This document shows positions 46,601 to 58,188 of a stretch of 64,000 nt of DNA, one piece after another. Source of the DNA: Euptelea pleiosperma. Lineage: Eukaryota; Streptophyta; Magnoliopsida; Ranunculales; Eupteleaceae. The DNA lies in the NCBI GenBank assembly GCA_035048495.1, contig CM068551.1, positions 20,276,248 through 20,340,247 of the forward strand, read 5' to 3'. Below the pieces are notes generated by a model. That model was given only the letters and a program-made list of their open reading frames with translations. It had not been told where the DNA came from and did not search any database. Within the stretch, counting starts at the first letter, position 1. Each line of letters opens with the position of its first letter. A program made the translations under genes and the position numbers.

Positions 46601-49600
46601 AATTGTAGGCACTACAAAGAGAATATGGCAGAAAGAAAATAAGTTCAGAACATTATCGATCATATTGTTCTCGATACTCTCTTGTGTTCTAAGCTGTTTC
46701 TCTACCCTCATTCTTCAAGGAATGGAAGACCAATAAAATAGAAAAGCTTGGACCCTCAGGACTAGAGCATGGATCTCCGACTATATCTTCAAACACAATA
46801 CCAATTTTTCCCCGCAATGAGCCTATACAAATACAAGAACTTCCCTTCTAGCTTAAAACTTGCACAGCATTTGTCCTCCCACAACCTATTCTATAACCCT
46901 CCCCACCTTGAATTATGCCCTTAACGTGAGAAATAATTTGCTTATAATGATTGTATGATGCAGAATGGCTTGCTCCTAGGATAACAAAAATGATCATCCA
47001 CCCTAAACCCACCTTCAACAAGATCCAACTATGAGATATCCAAGGTTAAAGAGAAACTCAACCAGTCAATATATCTCATACTTCTGAAGGGTCAAAAGAT
47101 ATAAATGGCATGAGAGAAAAATGAAGATCAGACGGACATGTTTTGTTCTAGATGATCTCCTAAGTTGGTTCCCATTAAAGGTGAGTACTAACCCCCATCA
47201 TGTATATACTTACCACATGAAAAGGACATTTCTATCTTATTGAGATTCTGCTAAGTTTCATTTTGTATGAATAGTTCTGAAATATCCCCAGAAACAAAGG
47301 TGATTCAATCAATATCGTAATAATAGCAATACTACTCGCATTTTGTGTGAGAATGAAACTTATTTTCCTTAACTTATCAAAAAATATAAAGAAAAAACTC
47401 CTTTGTATTAATGACAACCCAGACATGCATTCAATACACAAGCATAGGATGCATTTTAGCAGAGAAATCAAGAAATATTTCATTTTCATAAAGAGTTTTT
47501 CTTTTTTATATTTTTGCTAAGGAAAGAAACTTTATTAACAAGAACAGGAATATTAGAATATTACATAACAATTATTAAAGAGAATTCCCCATATAAAAGA
47601 AATCTCTATCTACACCACTCATAGCCGAGGATAAAATTAATTTGGTAAGCATCCTTAGTATCAAGAGAGAATAATTGTCCAACATTTATGACAGATCTTT
47701 GAATTTTAAAGTATCTAGACGCACTTTATACCAAGGAATTAAATTTCGTAAATTTAGCGAAATATTTCCCTTTCCCAAGAAACAAAATGGAAACCAACAT
47801 GTCAGTTTTGCAAAATTTCACAGGAAATCACAATTCATTTTGACGAATATTGCTTTTTGTTCAAAGTTTTAAATCACGAGATATTTTGCATTATTTCATC
47901 AAAAATTTTAACAAAAAGGAAAAAAATTGAGCATTTTGGGGGTACTCAAATAATATGGCCACAAATCACCAATTAAGATGATTTTTGGTGCATTGGTGGA
48001 CTAAACATTCATGATGTCAGTGGGACTGAAAGAATGTGCCATGTGGCATTTTTGGGGTGCAAAGGTGCACATAAACGTTTGATGTCCATGGCTAGCATCA
48101 AAGTTATTTCAGTACTACCATATGTACCTAGACTACATCTTTCTTTTTTTCTAGTAAAGACCTATTCTAAACCTTTCTTATTGGCAATATCTTGCCTAGT
48201 CTACATTTTTTACATCAATTTTCATTTTATGTCAATGTCCCCTTATTATTATTTAATAACATGGGGAGTTAAGACATTTATAAAATGAGCACTATTTCTG
48301 ATGGCAAGGATAATGTTAACATCATCCTGATGTAGAACAGGTAGTAGAGGAGTTCATGGAGCGTTTGGACCATCAAAAGTCCAAACGATGCTAAAAAGAC
48401 GTAACGGGCATTAACGATAAAATACACTAAAAAGGATGTAATAGACATTAACGTAATTGTTTTGGTGTCGGAATTGCGCAGGGCTGGACTTCTTTGAAAG
48501 GAAACGACGAGATTTTCAATAGTCATAAGCGTCATTCATGATGTACGCCTAATTTTGACCAAATTCCATCATTTAGTAGGTCAAAATGACAACTTGGCTA
48601 ATTTTGGAGAGTCTCGTTTTAGCAATAACTTGATCTATGGAAATCAGAATCACTCCATGTCGATTCTGACGTGTTTCTAGCATCTACGATTATAAATTTC
48701 TAGTCTTAGTAGGAATTTCTATTTTATCTATAATTTTCCTATTTTAGCAGTTTTAGTAGGTTTCTAATTTTCTTTAGTGATTTGTCCTATTTAAGATGAG
48801 TTGTAGTTGGACGAAAGAATCAATGAAGTTTATGGTTTAAGCCTTTTTACGTTTTTCTTTGTGGATTCTAGGTTTCTTTTCGGTTGAAGACGTTCTTTTT
48901 CCTGGTTTACTTTCGTTATTAACTTCACGCTTCTGCTACGTCAAGTTGGTATCAAAGCAAGGATTTTCCCTTGTTCCATGGCTGCCAGGGGCGGATCCGG
49001 TTCGATAAACCTCGTGGATGGTCACCTAGGTTTGACCCGTATCGGTATCTACGTTTGAGGCCTCTTCCAATAGAGACTCAACTATCACTATAAGATATGC
49101 ATGCCGCAATCGTGCAATTAACTCTGACCTTCGGCAGAAACCAGATTCCAAGTAAAGAACAACCTATACCCAATAATAGAGATCTGTGTGATCGTGACTC
49201 AAGGATCGAGAATAATCGCAGGCAAGGCTATGACAGTGAGTAGTGATGAAGAAGTTGATAATCTCGTTCTTCAACAAGGAGGGCAAAGGAATATAACGCA
49301 AGATCGTGATTTTCGTCTCAAAGTAGACCTTTTTTCTTTCAATGGCCTACTTCACATCGAGGATTTCTTCGACTGACTTTTAGAGGTCAAACGGTTCTTT
49401 GACTATATAGAGGTCGCTGAAGAAAAGAGAGCTAAGCTTGTTGCATACAAGCTTAAAGGAGGAGCCTTGGCTTGGTGGGAGTAGTTGCAGCTATCACGAA
49501 CCCGTTAGGCCAAAACCTCAATCCGATCATGGTCGCAGATGAAGCAGTTGTTGAGGACACGTTTCCTTCCTGCCGATTACGATCAGGTACTATTTCAACA

Positions 49601-52600
49601 ATATCAAAATTGTCGCCAAGGAAATCGTACGGTTCGAGATTATGTTGCAGAATTCTCTCGACTATCAGCACACAACGATCTGGCTGAATTTGAGTCACAA
49701 CTAGTAGCGGGATTTTTGAGAGGATTACGAATGACCATTCAGGATTGAGTCAAGATGCAACCTATGTACACGTTGACTGATGCAATGTAATTAGAAACAA
49801 AAGTTGAGACCCACTTGATCGCCCATGGTTATGAGGTTAAACCATGGGAAAGACCTTTGCACATGCTACAATGCAAGTTGTTACAGAATCCGAGTAAAAC
49901 ACCAATCCGAGGAAGTACCCAGCCACCTACTACAAATAGAGATTCGGGGAGTAGTCAGATCAGGCCAGGCGGATGAGCCAACACAAGTAGAGGTGCATCA
50001 TCAAATACATACGCACCACCACAGCCGATTAAGTGTTGTCAGTGCGGCCAGCCCAGACACTATTCGAATCAATGCCCACACCGTCGAACTACCAATCTGA
50101 TGACCTATGCAGATCAGTATGAGGAAGATGACGAGGCAGCTATGACCATGGGGACGAAGGAGTTACTCTTGTAATGCGCATACTATTGTACGCGCTAAAG
50201 TAGGAGATCGATCCTATGATGCACAATATCTTCCGAACGCGGTGTACGGTAATCAACGTGTCTGTGATTTGATCGTAGATGGAGGCAGTAGCGAAAATAT
50301 TGTCCAAAAATATGGTGAATAAGCTACAGTTGAAGAACGGAAACAATCTATCTCCGTATTCGATCGGCTGGATCAAGCAAGTCGGCGAAACTAAAATAAC
50401 CGAACAGTGTAAGATTCCATTGTCTATTGGAAAATTTTATAAGGATGAAATTATATGTGATGTAGTTGATATGAATGCCTGCCATATACTGCTTAGAAGA
50501 CTTTGGTAGTACGATGTTAACTCTATCCATAGAGGCAAGGATAATACTTTCACCTTTTTTTAAGGACAGGGTTAAAATTATTTTTGCCCCTATGATAGGA
50601 GGGGTTAAAATAATACTTGATGTAGCGGAAGCGTAGAGTTAATCACGAAAGTGAACCAAGAAGAAGAACATCTTCAACCGAAAAGAAACCTTGAATCCAC
50701 AAGGAAAAACGTAATAAAAGTCTTAAACAATAAACTTCATTGATTCTTTCGTCCAGCTACAAAATGGGGTAAATCACTAAAGAAAATTAGAAACCTACTA
50801 AAAGTCTAAAACTGCAAAAATAGAAAAAATTATAAAAAAAATAGAAATTCCTACTAAGACTAGAAATGGATAATCGTAGATCCTAGAAACACGTCAGAAT
50901 CGACAGGGAGTGATTCTGATTTTCATAACTCAAGTTATTGGTAAAACGAAACTCTCCAAAAATAGTCAAGTTGCCGTTTTGATCCACTAAACGATGGAAT
51001 TTGGTCAAAATTAGGCATGCATCATGAACGAAGCTGATGACTATTGAAGATCTCGTCGTTTCCTTTCAAAGAAGTCGTGCCCCAAGCAATTCTGACACAA
51101 AAAACAATTACATTAATGCATATTACATCCTTTTTAATGTATCTTTATCATTAATGCCAGTTACGTCTTTTTAGCATCGTTTGGACTTTTGACGGTCCAA
51201 ACACTCGACGAACTCCTCTGCTACGTATGCTACATCACATCCATAGGACGATACCATACCATTGTCGCCCAAAGGTCCATAATACTAATGATTATCGAAT
51301 CTCACCACAGATCCCAAAGACCATTACACAAATATCACCAAATATTTCAAAGAAGATCAAGGTCTGGACCTTAGGACGACAATGGTACAATATTGTCCTA
51401 CAAACAAATCTAAATTTCCCTTTTATAAATCAACATCATTAGATGGTTCTTGAGATTCGCATCACCTCGATGACCATCCAATGGTATGGACTGTGGAACT
51501 TAGAGATGTTAATAACTTGTTGCAAACCTTGCCAGTTGATATAATTGACCTTAAAAGAAGGTCCAACCTATGGTTTGCCCAACATAGCAACTATTCAGCC
51601 ATTAACCAGTATAACAATTATATATATGAGCTATCTTATCAAAAAAGCTATATATGAGCAAGGCTTGTATGGGGACGAACCCCATACAATGTTTGGTGCG
51701 ACCACCCCTTCAAATGCGCTGTGGCACACACTTTCCATGTTACTATGACCTCGTTTGTGATGTGTCATGTACTCTTTTAATTTGATATAATGTACTACAT
51801 GATTTAGTGATTATAATCATTTTCATGAGTAATTTCACTCATCTTTTATTATCATACCTACATTAACATGTAACAAATCGCTAAGAACATTCATTTCCAC
51901 GCTCTATATGGTTGTTCATTATAAGTTTGATGGCTTATAAGTATGTTTTCATGTTTTTATTATCATTTCCTAAAGTTACAACAAAATTATCCCTAATATT
52001 TCCATCATTTCCACAACATTTCCATCATTTTCCTAAAAAATGTCTTTTTTCCACATTGTGTCGAAAATTTTCCCATAAATTTCCATTTCTTGGGAAGTCG
52101 AAATATACCTTGACATCGAAGTTTAATACCTTGCTTTTATAACTATTACGCTGTGAGATATGGGCTTATACTCATAGCTAGCTATAACACCATAATGTCC
52201 ACAATATATGACTTTAAAAACTCAAAATTTTGTGTACTTTCAGTGAAGATAATTAATTGTCGCAAAATATTTACTTTGTGATTCTCATAAGCATATGTAG
52301 GACAGACATGGGAAACAATTCTGTGTTAAGTGTAATTTTACATATCATATTATACTAATTAGAGGAGGTTTATGGGAGTAGTTTAAACATACATAGTCAA
52401 CCAAGTTCTGAGGTTACCAGATAGAACGCAGAGCTTCTTGGTAAAGATGTTTGTCCAAGGTATATCTGAGTGCTTAGTCAGATCAACTTTTCAGCACACG
52501 TAATGCTCAATGCTGATCCCAGCAATCTGGATCTTTGGTTCTTCTAATTTGGAGTCACTTTCGTGATTGATTTGTTGCCTTAGGTTTGCGGACAGAACCT

Positions 52601-53763
52601 GCACAGATTCATTTTGGTTATTACGATATAAGGTAGTGTATTTGGCATTAATGTCTTGTTTAAGTGATTTTTTCTTTTCCTTTTTTACTTTTTTTATGTT
52701 TTCCCTTCTTTTGGACAAAAGTATTCTTGTTTAATTTAGGTTATATTATTCACCCTTATCATCATTTGAGTTACTGCTGGGATGCCCAACTGTTTTTATT
52801 CAACTTACAGAATCCTAATTAATAAGGCATGAATTCAAGGCCTTGAGAAACAACTGTTGCTAGATAATGGAACACAAGGACTTCACAAGGGATGCCTTAA
52901 GCTTCCACAAATGAGCTCACACAATTTAGTTAGCCATTAGACTAACTGATGCCAGCAACTGTGTATCTCCAAAAACTAAAAGGCTCAATATAAACAATAG
53001 CCGCAAACACTGCAACAAGTTTAACATCGGCAGATGACATGTATCCATATAATATTAGTTCGGTACTGGACAATGACACTAAAAGTAGATTGCAAGGTCA
53101 AGACACAAGTAGATCATGCATATTAAAGAAGAACAAAATACAAAGAACTATTCTCTGCATCTATCATAGAAACATGACATGCCAAAATGATGTCACAAAA
53201 AACAAAATGCTTCTGATCTTTCAGAAGTAGTAGGAACCAATTGCGCTTCCACTGCTAACCAGTACTTCACTTCCAAAACTGGAAACTGAAAAATGGTAAA
53301 GGGATTAGAAATTAAAGACGACGCAGAACTAAATTCTTGATAAACACCACCTGATTGTTCTACAAAAGGACCAAGGAAAGAAGGCTTAAAACAGCATATA
53401 ATGTGCATCAATCAAGCCTGGAACAGTATTTTATAAGTAAAATTCCCTTCAGAAAATACACAACTACCAGAAACAACTTACAGCTCTTTCTTGAGTGCCA
53501 GGAGGACCATCAAGAATCTTAATACGAGCCCTTGTCTCCTCACACATTCTTTTTATGAATTCTCCTTTGCGGCCTATGATGCCACCAACCTTTTGTGCAG
53601 GAACCAATATCCGAAAAACACTTTCCCCAGGCCATCCAGGCCACCTCTTTTCACCACCTCCAACTCCTAAATCATCATCACGTCCACGTTTTTGTTGAGG
53701 GTGTGAGTTTCCAGGCATACTAGTCATGTCATGTTCAACAAAATCTTCCCCAGGCGCAGCCAT
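41962..53763 (-). CDS. PEP: Three-KH-domain RNA-binding protein, PEPPER/FLK group, gene span
   Basis: Six coding exons in phase: 53482-53763, 45692-45944, 44077-44225, 43654-43932, 42969-43163 and 41962-42141. They encode about 445 residues. Three KH domains are seen by their GxxG loops: [15 protein letters not shown] (exon 1), [16 protein letters not shown] (exon 2) and [14 protein letters not shown] (exon 5). A Pro/Met/Gln-rich linker (exon 4, [15 protein letters not shown]) separates KH2 and KH3, and a Gly/Tyr/Ser-rich tail ends GTNYGY. This domain order and linker match Arabidopsis PEPPER, a nuclear KH protein acting on FLC and pistil development, and its relative FLK. The PEPPER ending makes it the better match. 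All sites are GT-AG except the last intron (GC donor). No disruption is seen, so it is probably functional. Confidence 0.92.
42221..42302. repeat. 34-bp tandem repeat, about 2.4 copies
   Basis: 'ctcaaaaggaatattttatt' plus 'atttttgatatat' repeats with a 34-bp period and abuts the L1 fragment at 42303. It lies in the last intron, about 80 bp upstream of exon 6. Confidence 0.85.
42303..42703 (+). mobile_element. Short 3' L1 fragment with poly(A)
   Basis: Plus frame [20 protein letters not shown] (about 42390-42450) is the conserved end of the zf-RVT region. It is followed by a stop, a LINE-like 3' UTR and an A-rich tail (42681-42703). Inserted antisense in the last intron of the KH gene. Confidence 0.85.
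42969..43163 (-). CDS. PEP: KH protein exon 5 (KH3) with probable GC donor
   Basis: Acceptor CATCTGCAG, reads [20 protein letters not shown]...[17 protein letters not shown]. The family continues LIQ-NFMAE, which is exactly exon 6, so the exon must end CAG|GCATAC. No GT lies at the border. 195 nt, phase 0. Confidence 0.88.
43314..43395. mobile_element. Tiny hAT-like MITE remnant (candidate)
   Basis: Ends TAGGGTTGTCAACGAA / ATCCATCGACACCCCT are weakly inverted, and the interior iterates 'atatccaat'. In intron 4 of the KH gene. Target duplication uncertain. Confidence 0.35.
43613..43649. repeat. Compound (TG)n(AG)n microsatellite at the exon 4 donor
   Basis: On the gene strand a (CT)n run followed by (CA)n starts within 8 bases of donor GTACC of exon 4. 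This pyrimidine-rich tract lies directly downstream of the 5' splice site. Confidence 0.9.
43654..43932 (-). CDS. PEP: KH protein exon 4 (Pro/Gln-rich linker)
   Basis: Acceptor TCTGGCAG, reads [20 protein letters not shown]...PAQTIITQ, donor GTACCTTC. 279 nt, phase 0 both sides. Low-complexity linker typical of the group. Confidence 0.92.
44077..44225 (-). CDS. PEP: KH protein exon 3
   Basis: Acceptor TTGTTGCAG, reads [20 protein letters not shown]...[18 protein letters not shown], donor GTAAGTC. 149 nt. Completes KH2. Confidence 0.92.
44226..45691. other. PEP: KH gene intron 2, no recognised element
   Basis: Ordinary AT-rich intron with no terminal repeats, LINE motifs or ORFs of note. Confidence 0.5.
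45692..45944 (-). CDS. PEP: KH protein exon 2 (KH2)
   Basis: Reads [20 protein letters not shown], then [20 protein letters not shown]...VRVLGS, donor GTGTTCTTC. 253 nt, ends in phase 1. The preceding intron is 7.5 kb and carries the inverted-LTR element. Confidence 0.92.
45945..48327. other. PEP: KH gene intron 1, 3' part
   Basis: No coding sequence seen. A partial foldback-family arm lies at about 47950-48060 (CAATTAAGATGATTTTTGG, 'cattcatgatgtcagtggg'). Confidence 0.5.
48328..48943 (+). repeat. Left LTR of the Ty3-type element
   Basis: 616 bp, TG...CA ends with short inverted termini TGATGTAG / CTACGTCA. Plus orientation relative to gag. Confidence 0.88.
50618..51237 (-). repeat. Right LTR of the Ty3-type element, inverted
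   Basis: 620 bp, reverse complement of the left LTR with roughly 85-90% identity by eye. Landmarks: GTTTGGACTTTTGACGGTCC here against GGACCATCAAAAGTCCAAAC on the left. Confidence 0.88.
51243..53481. other. PEP: KH gene intron 1, 5' part
   Basis: No gene seen. A patch at about 51930-52135 iterates 'atttccatcatttcc' and ends near 'agtttaataccttg', resembling the CAAGGTTTAAA MITE group. A 75-codon minus ORF at 52491-52718 (Lys-rich start, then Gln/Asn-rich) matches nothing I know and has no splice support. Confidence 0.4.
53482..53763 (-). CDS. PEP: KH protein exon 1 (start, KH1)
   Basis: ATG at 53763 ([20 protein letters not shown]...), preceded by acceptor TTGTTCAG at about 53775, so an upstream UTR exon exists. 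KH1 runs from [20 protein letters not shown] to PPGTQERA. Ends in phase 0 at donor GTAAGTTG. Confidence 0.92.
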
Positions 53764-53841
53764 AATGTGTACCACTGAACAACACCAACGAACGGAAACT
53801 AATCAATGAAATTATAGAAAAGAAAATGTATTGAAGGTCAT

Positions 53842-54196
53842 GTAACAAGGACACGGACATGTGTGTCGGTTTCCAACACAGATACGGAGTGTCAGATATG
53901 ACCCACAAACCCAATACATCGACATGTTCGTACAATTCATTCTTTATGCTGAAAGATATATCTTTTAAATACTTTTAGTCTGTGCTAAGTATGCAATATA
54001 GGAAGCATGTACTTAAATTAAGCTGATAAACATTAAAATCACATAAAGCATATACAAATATTAGCTGAAAAACAAAATTTTTGAACAAATTGAGATTTGT
54101 TTGAAAAGATGTGTTGCCATGTGTCCAACACATGAATATGGCAAGGTGTCTGACACAACAAATTCTTAGAAAATGATGTGTCCTTGTTATATAGAT
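53842..54196. mobile_element. Candidate MITE iterating 'gtgtccgacac'-type motifs
   Basis: Ends TAACAAGGACAC / GTGTCCTTGTTA are perfect 12-bp inverted repeats. Both end regions repeat variants of 'gtgtc.gacac'. No matching target duplication found. Located upstream of KH coding exon 1 in the UTR intron. Confidence 0.5.
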
Positions 54197-54401
54197 TGAA
54201 GGTGTTCCGAACAAATCTATCATATCCAAAAAATAAAAGGCTTCTAATTTTGTGATAAACAACCAACATATAATGTTCTGACATAGGAATCAAATTAAAG
54301 AACATAGTGTCATAAATGTGATTTCCCATCCATATCATTAAAAGGCAAAAATTGCAATAAAACAAAGGGCACTTTATTACTTAATTCCTATTTGGTCCAT
54401 G

Positions 54402-54722
54402 CAAGGTTTAAAATCTAGTTCCGTCTCATTATCCCGAGATTTCTGACGGAATGAGACATCTCGCCTGAGACAAAACAAGACGGAACGAGAATGGAAAAAT
54501 TTGTGTCTCAATATGACTAAACCATTTTTAATGCTTAAATAGGCTACAAATCTATTTTTAGCACATTTATTATAAACACATACAATACATATACATATAC
54601 CATGAAGATAAGATTTTATACCAGTTTTAGTACTTAAATTAGGCTTTTAGAACCCCTATGTATCATCTCAGGACACTACCAGAACGAGTCTCGGCCGAGA
54701 CAGAATGAAATTTTAAACCATG
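54402..54722. mobile_element. hAT-like MITE, CAAGGTTTAAA group, with 'gagac' iterations
   Basis: Exact 8-bp duplication GGTCCATG (54394-54401 and 54723-54730). Ends CAAGGTTTAAAAT / ATTTTAAACCATG. The interior repeats 'gagacnnaac' and 'cgagac' variants. Confidence 0.85.
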
Positions 54723-54730
54723 GGTCCATG

Positions 54731-56305
54731 ATAGAAAGTGCAAATCACATATTCCTTCAATGCATGACAGCTAGGGAGATATAGAAATTCGTCCATGCAG
54801 TCACTTTGCAGGAAAGGTGAAAGTTCTTTGGAAGATCCTCCGGTTCACATTATACGTAGCAGCATTAAAAAGAGATTGGCGGAATTGGCTTCAATTTTGA
54901 AGAGTTCCTTGCTTCCAAAGTAGAGTGAAGTTTCAAAGAAGTAGGGAAGCAATCTTATAAAATCAAGTTGTGAAGATAAATTATCACCCATTCGGCAGAA
55001 ACTGGAGAATAGACAGATAAAAGATCATCTTCAAAGAAAGCTTCCGAGAAATCCCCATCTGGCAGCACTTGATAGCATGTTTGGTACTGCTATGGCAAGA
55101 TTCTTACAACCCAATTGGCTTAGTGATTGTAAAAAAGATTTGCATCACTTTTTAAACACTATTTCACGGACTATTTACTGGAAGAAGTACTTCACCTAAC
55201 GACATTGCTTGGGCATCTATTATGAAGAGTTACTAATCCCGTAAACCAAAACCATCAGTCAAACAATGATCAATTCATGCTTCTCTAAAACCCCTAGAGA
55301 TGGTAATGATTTATCCAATTCGTTAGGCCAAAAAGTATAAGAGAACTTTGTACATAGGGAACTCTCTTAACTAAGTCTTATGCATCTCTTTGTCTTTCCT
55401 TTAATAATGTTCATTTACTTGTCAACACAGGGGAAAAAATCAAGTAAGCATCTAAAGCTTCTGAGTGTTTGAAAAAGAAAATTGGGGGAGAATTTAAACA
55501 TTTAAGCATAACAAAAGCTCTAAATAGGAAAGGGCCGAAAGACAATATCTACTGCATACCCCACTCCTTATCAACCATCGTTCCACACGCGTCAAAAGTG
55601 CATTGATCGGATATTGGTTTGGATAGAAGGCACAGACGGACTAGGAAGTTAATGACAATTCTCTCCTATCATCAGTTTCCCCTCCAATGGCAGGACAATA
55701 AGCTTAAATTTGTTAGCATCAAGTGGAATATGCAGACTTGCTAATCTATGAGCTTATAAAATGGCGTGGCCTATGAGATAATAAAATGGAGTTGTAAAGA
55801 CTAAATTACGTGATGGATCAAAGTTCATCTTCAAAGGAAACTCCCTAGAAATCACTATCTGGCAGAACCTAGTTACGTGATTAATAGTGACCATGGAAAG
55901 ATTCTTGTGTGCCAATTGGCTCCAAGGACTAATAACTACATCATATAAATCTTTGGAAAGATTTATTACTTTTATTTCACATACCCTTTGGTGGCAAAAG
56001 ACATTTCATCCAATGTTATCACTTCAGCATCTAGAGAAATCAGTAGCCTATGACGACTGGCTAATCATATTGATCACACCCTTGAGTTAAACAAGGATCT
56101 CTCCATGCTTCTCTCAAATCCTTAAAGATAGTAACGAGTTATTTGGCCCAAAAAGTACAAGAGAACTTTGTATCTGGGGGACTCTATCACTTAAGCCTTC
56201 TGATCTCTTTTTTTCTATCTCTTATGGTTAGTTCCCCTCTGACAGAGTAGAACAGCTTAATTTGTCAGCATCAAGTGGAATTACAAGTCTGTTAACTTCT
56301 TTCTT
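54731..56305. repeat. Diverged direct duplication, two units of about 0.5-0.7 kb
   Basis: Unit 1 (about 55010-55740) and unit 2 (about 55805-56300) share blocks: 'atcatcttcaaagaaagctt'/'ttcatcttcaaaggaaactc', 'cccatctggcagcac'/'actatctggcagaac', 'caagagaactttgtat' near the end and 'gcatcaagtggaat'. About 70% identity by eye. A zf-RVT-like ESANHIFLQCM near 54735-54765 suggests LINE sequence in the first part. No intact ORF. Confidence 0.55.
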
Positions 56306-57315
56306 CTCTGTCAGAGATAAATTTTCTTCTGCATACATGTGTATATGAGTGTATAAGATTAGGATTGAAACAAAATCGTTATAAGATTTAAACCATGTAC
56401 TGGACATCAAAAATTAAAATTCTATAGTAGTACATGGGAGAACATTGAGGTTGATTACGTCCAAGATATCCTATAACTTAAGCAATCAGATATTAGTTTA
56501 TCCTGCTGCTTAAGGCAAAATTCAACCCAGCAATACCATTTGAAACAGATCCTGTTAAAACGGATATACTGTCAAATAAGATTAAAAACCCGTCCACCAC
56601 TTTCAGTCCGATAGATATAATTGATAGTCACTAAAATACCATAAGAGAAAATGAGATAAAAAAAAAGTCCTGTTGAGTATCAGTTTTTAGGTGTAAAATT
56701 CCATATCATACTCCACTAAGAAAAAAGGGCATGTAAAATAGATGGCCAAAGTTCTCCCAACACTACCTAAAATAGTCATGAATTCTTATTTTTATTTTTG
56801 TTTTTTAATTTCTATTTCCGTATGTTCCTTCATTTGTTCAGCTTGTAATTTGACTTGGACTTGATGAAGAAACTTAGGGTTTTGTCTTTTCCATTGAGCT
56901 ATGTGGAGAGAGTAAAAACAGAACCCTAGATATACCACAACTTTCAAAAAGGTATCTATCCTCTCAAAACTGATAGAAATTGGGTCTCCATAGAAAGAAC
57001 CTGCCTCATAAAAAATATACTGTAAAAAGTTTGACTTTGTACATACTACTTATGCTGTAGTGATTAATTTTCAGTGTCAATGAATTAAATTCCTTGATGC
57101 TACGTAGCCTGCTTAAAAAAATAGTCATAGAAGCTTAAATTCAATAGAGTAAAGAGCAAGATCGCTACAAATGTGTTCAAATCAATAATTCACTACGCGC
57201 ATTTCATTCTAACAACATCAAAATTAACAGCTAAACCGCTTCCCATTATGGGTCATCCATGAACAAATCCCCAAACCTAATAAAAGTGTTGCAAAACCAC
57301 AAAAGCCATTTACAA
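56306..57315. other. UTR intron of the KH gene, no recognised element
   Basis: AT-rich DNA without terminal repeats or coding signals. Confidence 0.4.
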
Positions 57316-57525
57316 TAACACTGCTGCTCTATCTAAAACGCGAAACCCCAGATGCCCAACGCCCTAAACTCTAAAACCTAGAAAATAAAGAAAAACTGAC
57401 ACTGTTACTCTTTCTAAAATTCTGAACCCAGATGCCCAAAGCCCTAAAACCCAGTGAATAGGATAAGAAAATATCGTTGCTCTTTCTAAAACCCTAAACC
57501 CAGATGGCCAAAAACCTAAAATCCC
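57316..57525. repeat. Tandem repeat with telomere-like cores
   Basis: Three degenerate units of about 70-80 bp, each with 'cccagatgcccaaagcccta' and 'gctctttctaaaaccctaaa' variants. The CCCTAAA resemblance is limited to short cores, so this is not a true interstitial telomere array. Confidence 0.65.
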
Positions 57526-57714
57526 AAACCTACTAAACCCGAACTTCTCTACCTTCGTTTTATTCATCAAAAGTTACAGAAACCGCTGCAGCGTGCACGT
57601 AATATAGAGAAATTAATCTATAAGCAACAATGAACATAAACAAAATAAAAAAAAACAAAAGAAGATACGTCATAAAACGCTAGAAACTGCGAGTTAGTTT
57701 TAATTTTGCTTACA

Positions 57715-57840
57715 GGTTGAGTGAAGAGAGAGAGCTCGTCCACAGGGCAAAAATGGCGGATGGACCTTAGGCAATGGAGAGAGAGAGAGAGGAGGAGGAA
57801 ACGAGTAGGCTAATAAGGGTTTTCAGAGAGTTGGGAAGAA
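57715..57840 (-). promoter_or_regulatory. PEP: Likely 5' UTR exon of the KH gene
   Basis: CT-rich leader with (CT)n, ending at donor CAACCT|GTAAGC (57709-57714). The coding exon 1 begins with an acceptor, so an upstream leader exon is required, and this is the best one seen. The transcription start is not determined. If right, intron 1 is about 3.9 kb and lies in the UTR. Confidence 0.5.
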
Positions 57841-57844
57841 TAAA

Positions 57845-58116
57845 TCTCATGGGGGACCACAGTAGGAGCCACGTGGCACACGTTTATAGAACACTGATCG
57901 TATGGATATTTTCCCCGTCCGTAGGTGGACCTGCAGACAAAATCAGTCTGATTTGTAATTTCTAACCGTTTGATTATAGTTTTTTAATTGTTTATTTTTA
58001 GTCATGATTTCGAGCATTATTTGGGGTAATTAGGCTGAGTTTTGGTCTACCTAGGGATGACCGAACATCCATACGGTCAGTGTTCTCTAAAAGTATGTCA
58101 CGTGCCGTCATCAAAG
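57845..58116. repeat. Foldback element (Pal family), copy 3
   Basis: Left arm GAGCCACGTGGCACACG...GTATGGATATTTTCCC. Right arm GACCGAACATCCATACGGTCAG...ATGTCACGTGCC, ending CGTCATCAAAGATT. Its left edge is just upstream of the proposed KH UTR exon. Confidence 0.75.
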
Positions 58117-58188
58117 ATTTACTCGTTAGGGATTGTCCTTTGAATCTTCTATTGACGTAAGATACCCCTGTAGAGAAATGACCGTATA

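Larger units (their letters stand above)
48328..51237 (+). mobile_element. Ty3-type LTR retroelement with LTRs in opposite orientation
   Basis: Left LTR 48328-48943 (TGATGTAGAACAGG...CTACGTCA). A copy at 50618-51237 is its reverse complement (...CTACATCA at the right end). An exact 5-bp duplication CATCC flanks the whole unit (48323-48327 and 51238-51242). A primer-binding site TGGTATCAAAG (48947-48957, initiator-Met tRNA type) follows the left LTR. Internal: gag (49188-49980), zinc knuckle CX2CX4HX4C ([15 protein letters not shown], about 50030-50075) and aspartic protease with [12 protein letters not shown] (about 50266-50302) through [13 protein letters not shown], RNase H and integrase are absent. 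Several stops and a frame change make it dead. It lies in KH gene intron 1. Confidence 0.88.

Noticed and set aside
52491..52718. 75-codon minus ORF in KH intron 1 as an extra exon
   Set aside because: Exons 1 and 2 join in phase without it, it has no clear splice borders, and it matches nothing known.
57316..57525. Interstitial telomere repeat
   Set aside because: CCCTAAA-like cores occur only once per 70-80-bp unit, so this is a tandem repeat with a chance resemblance.
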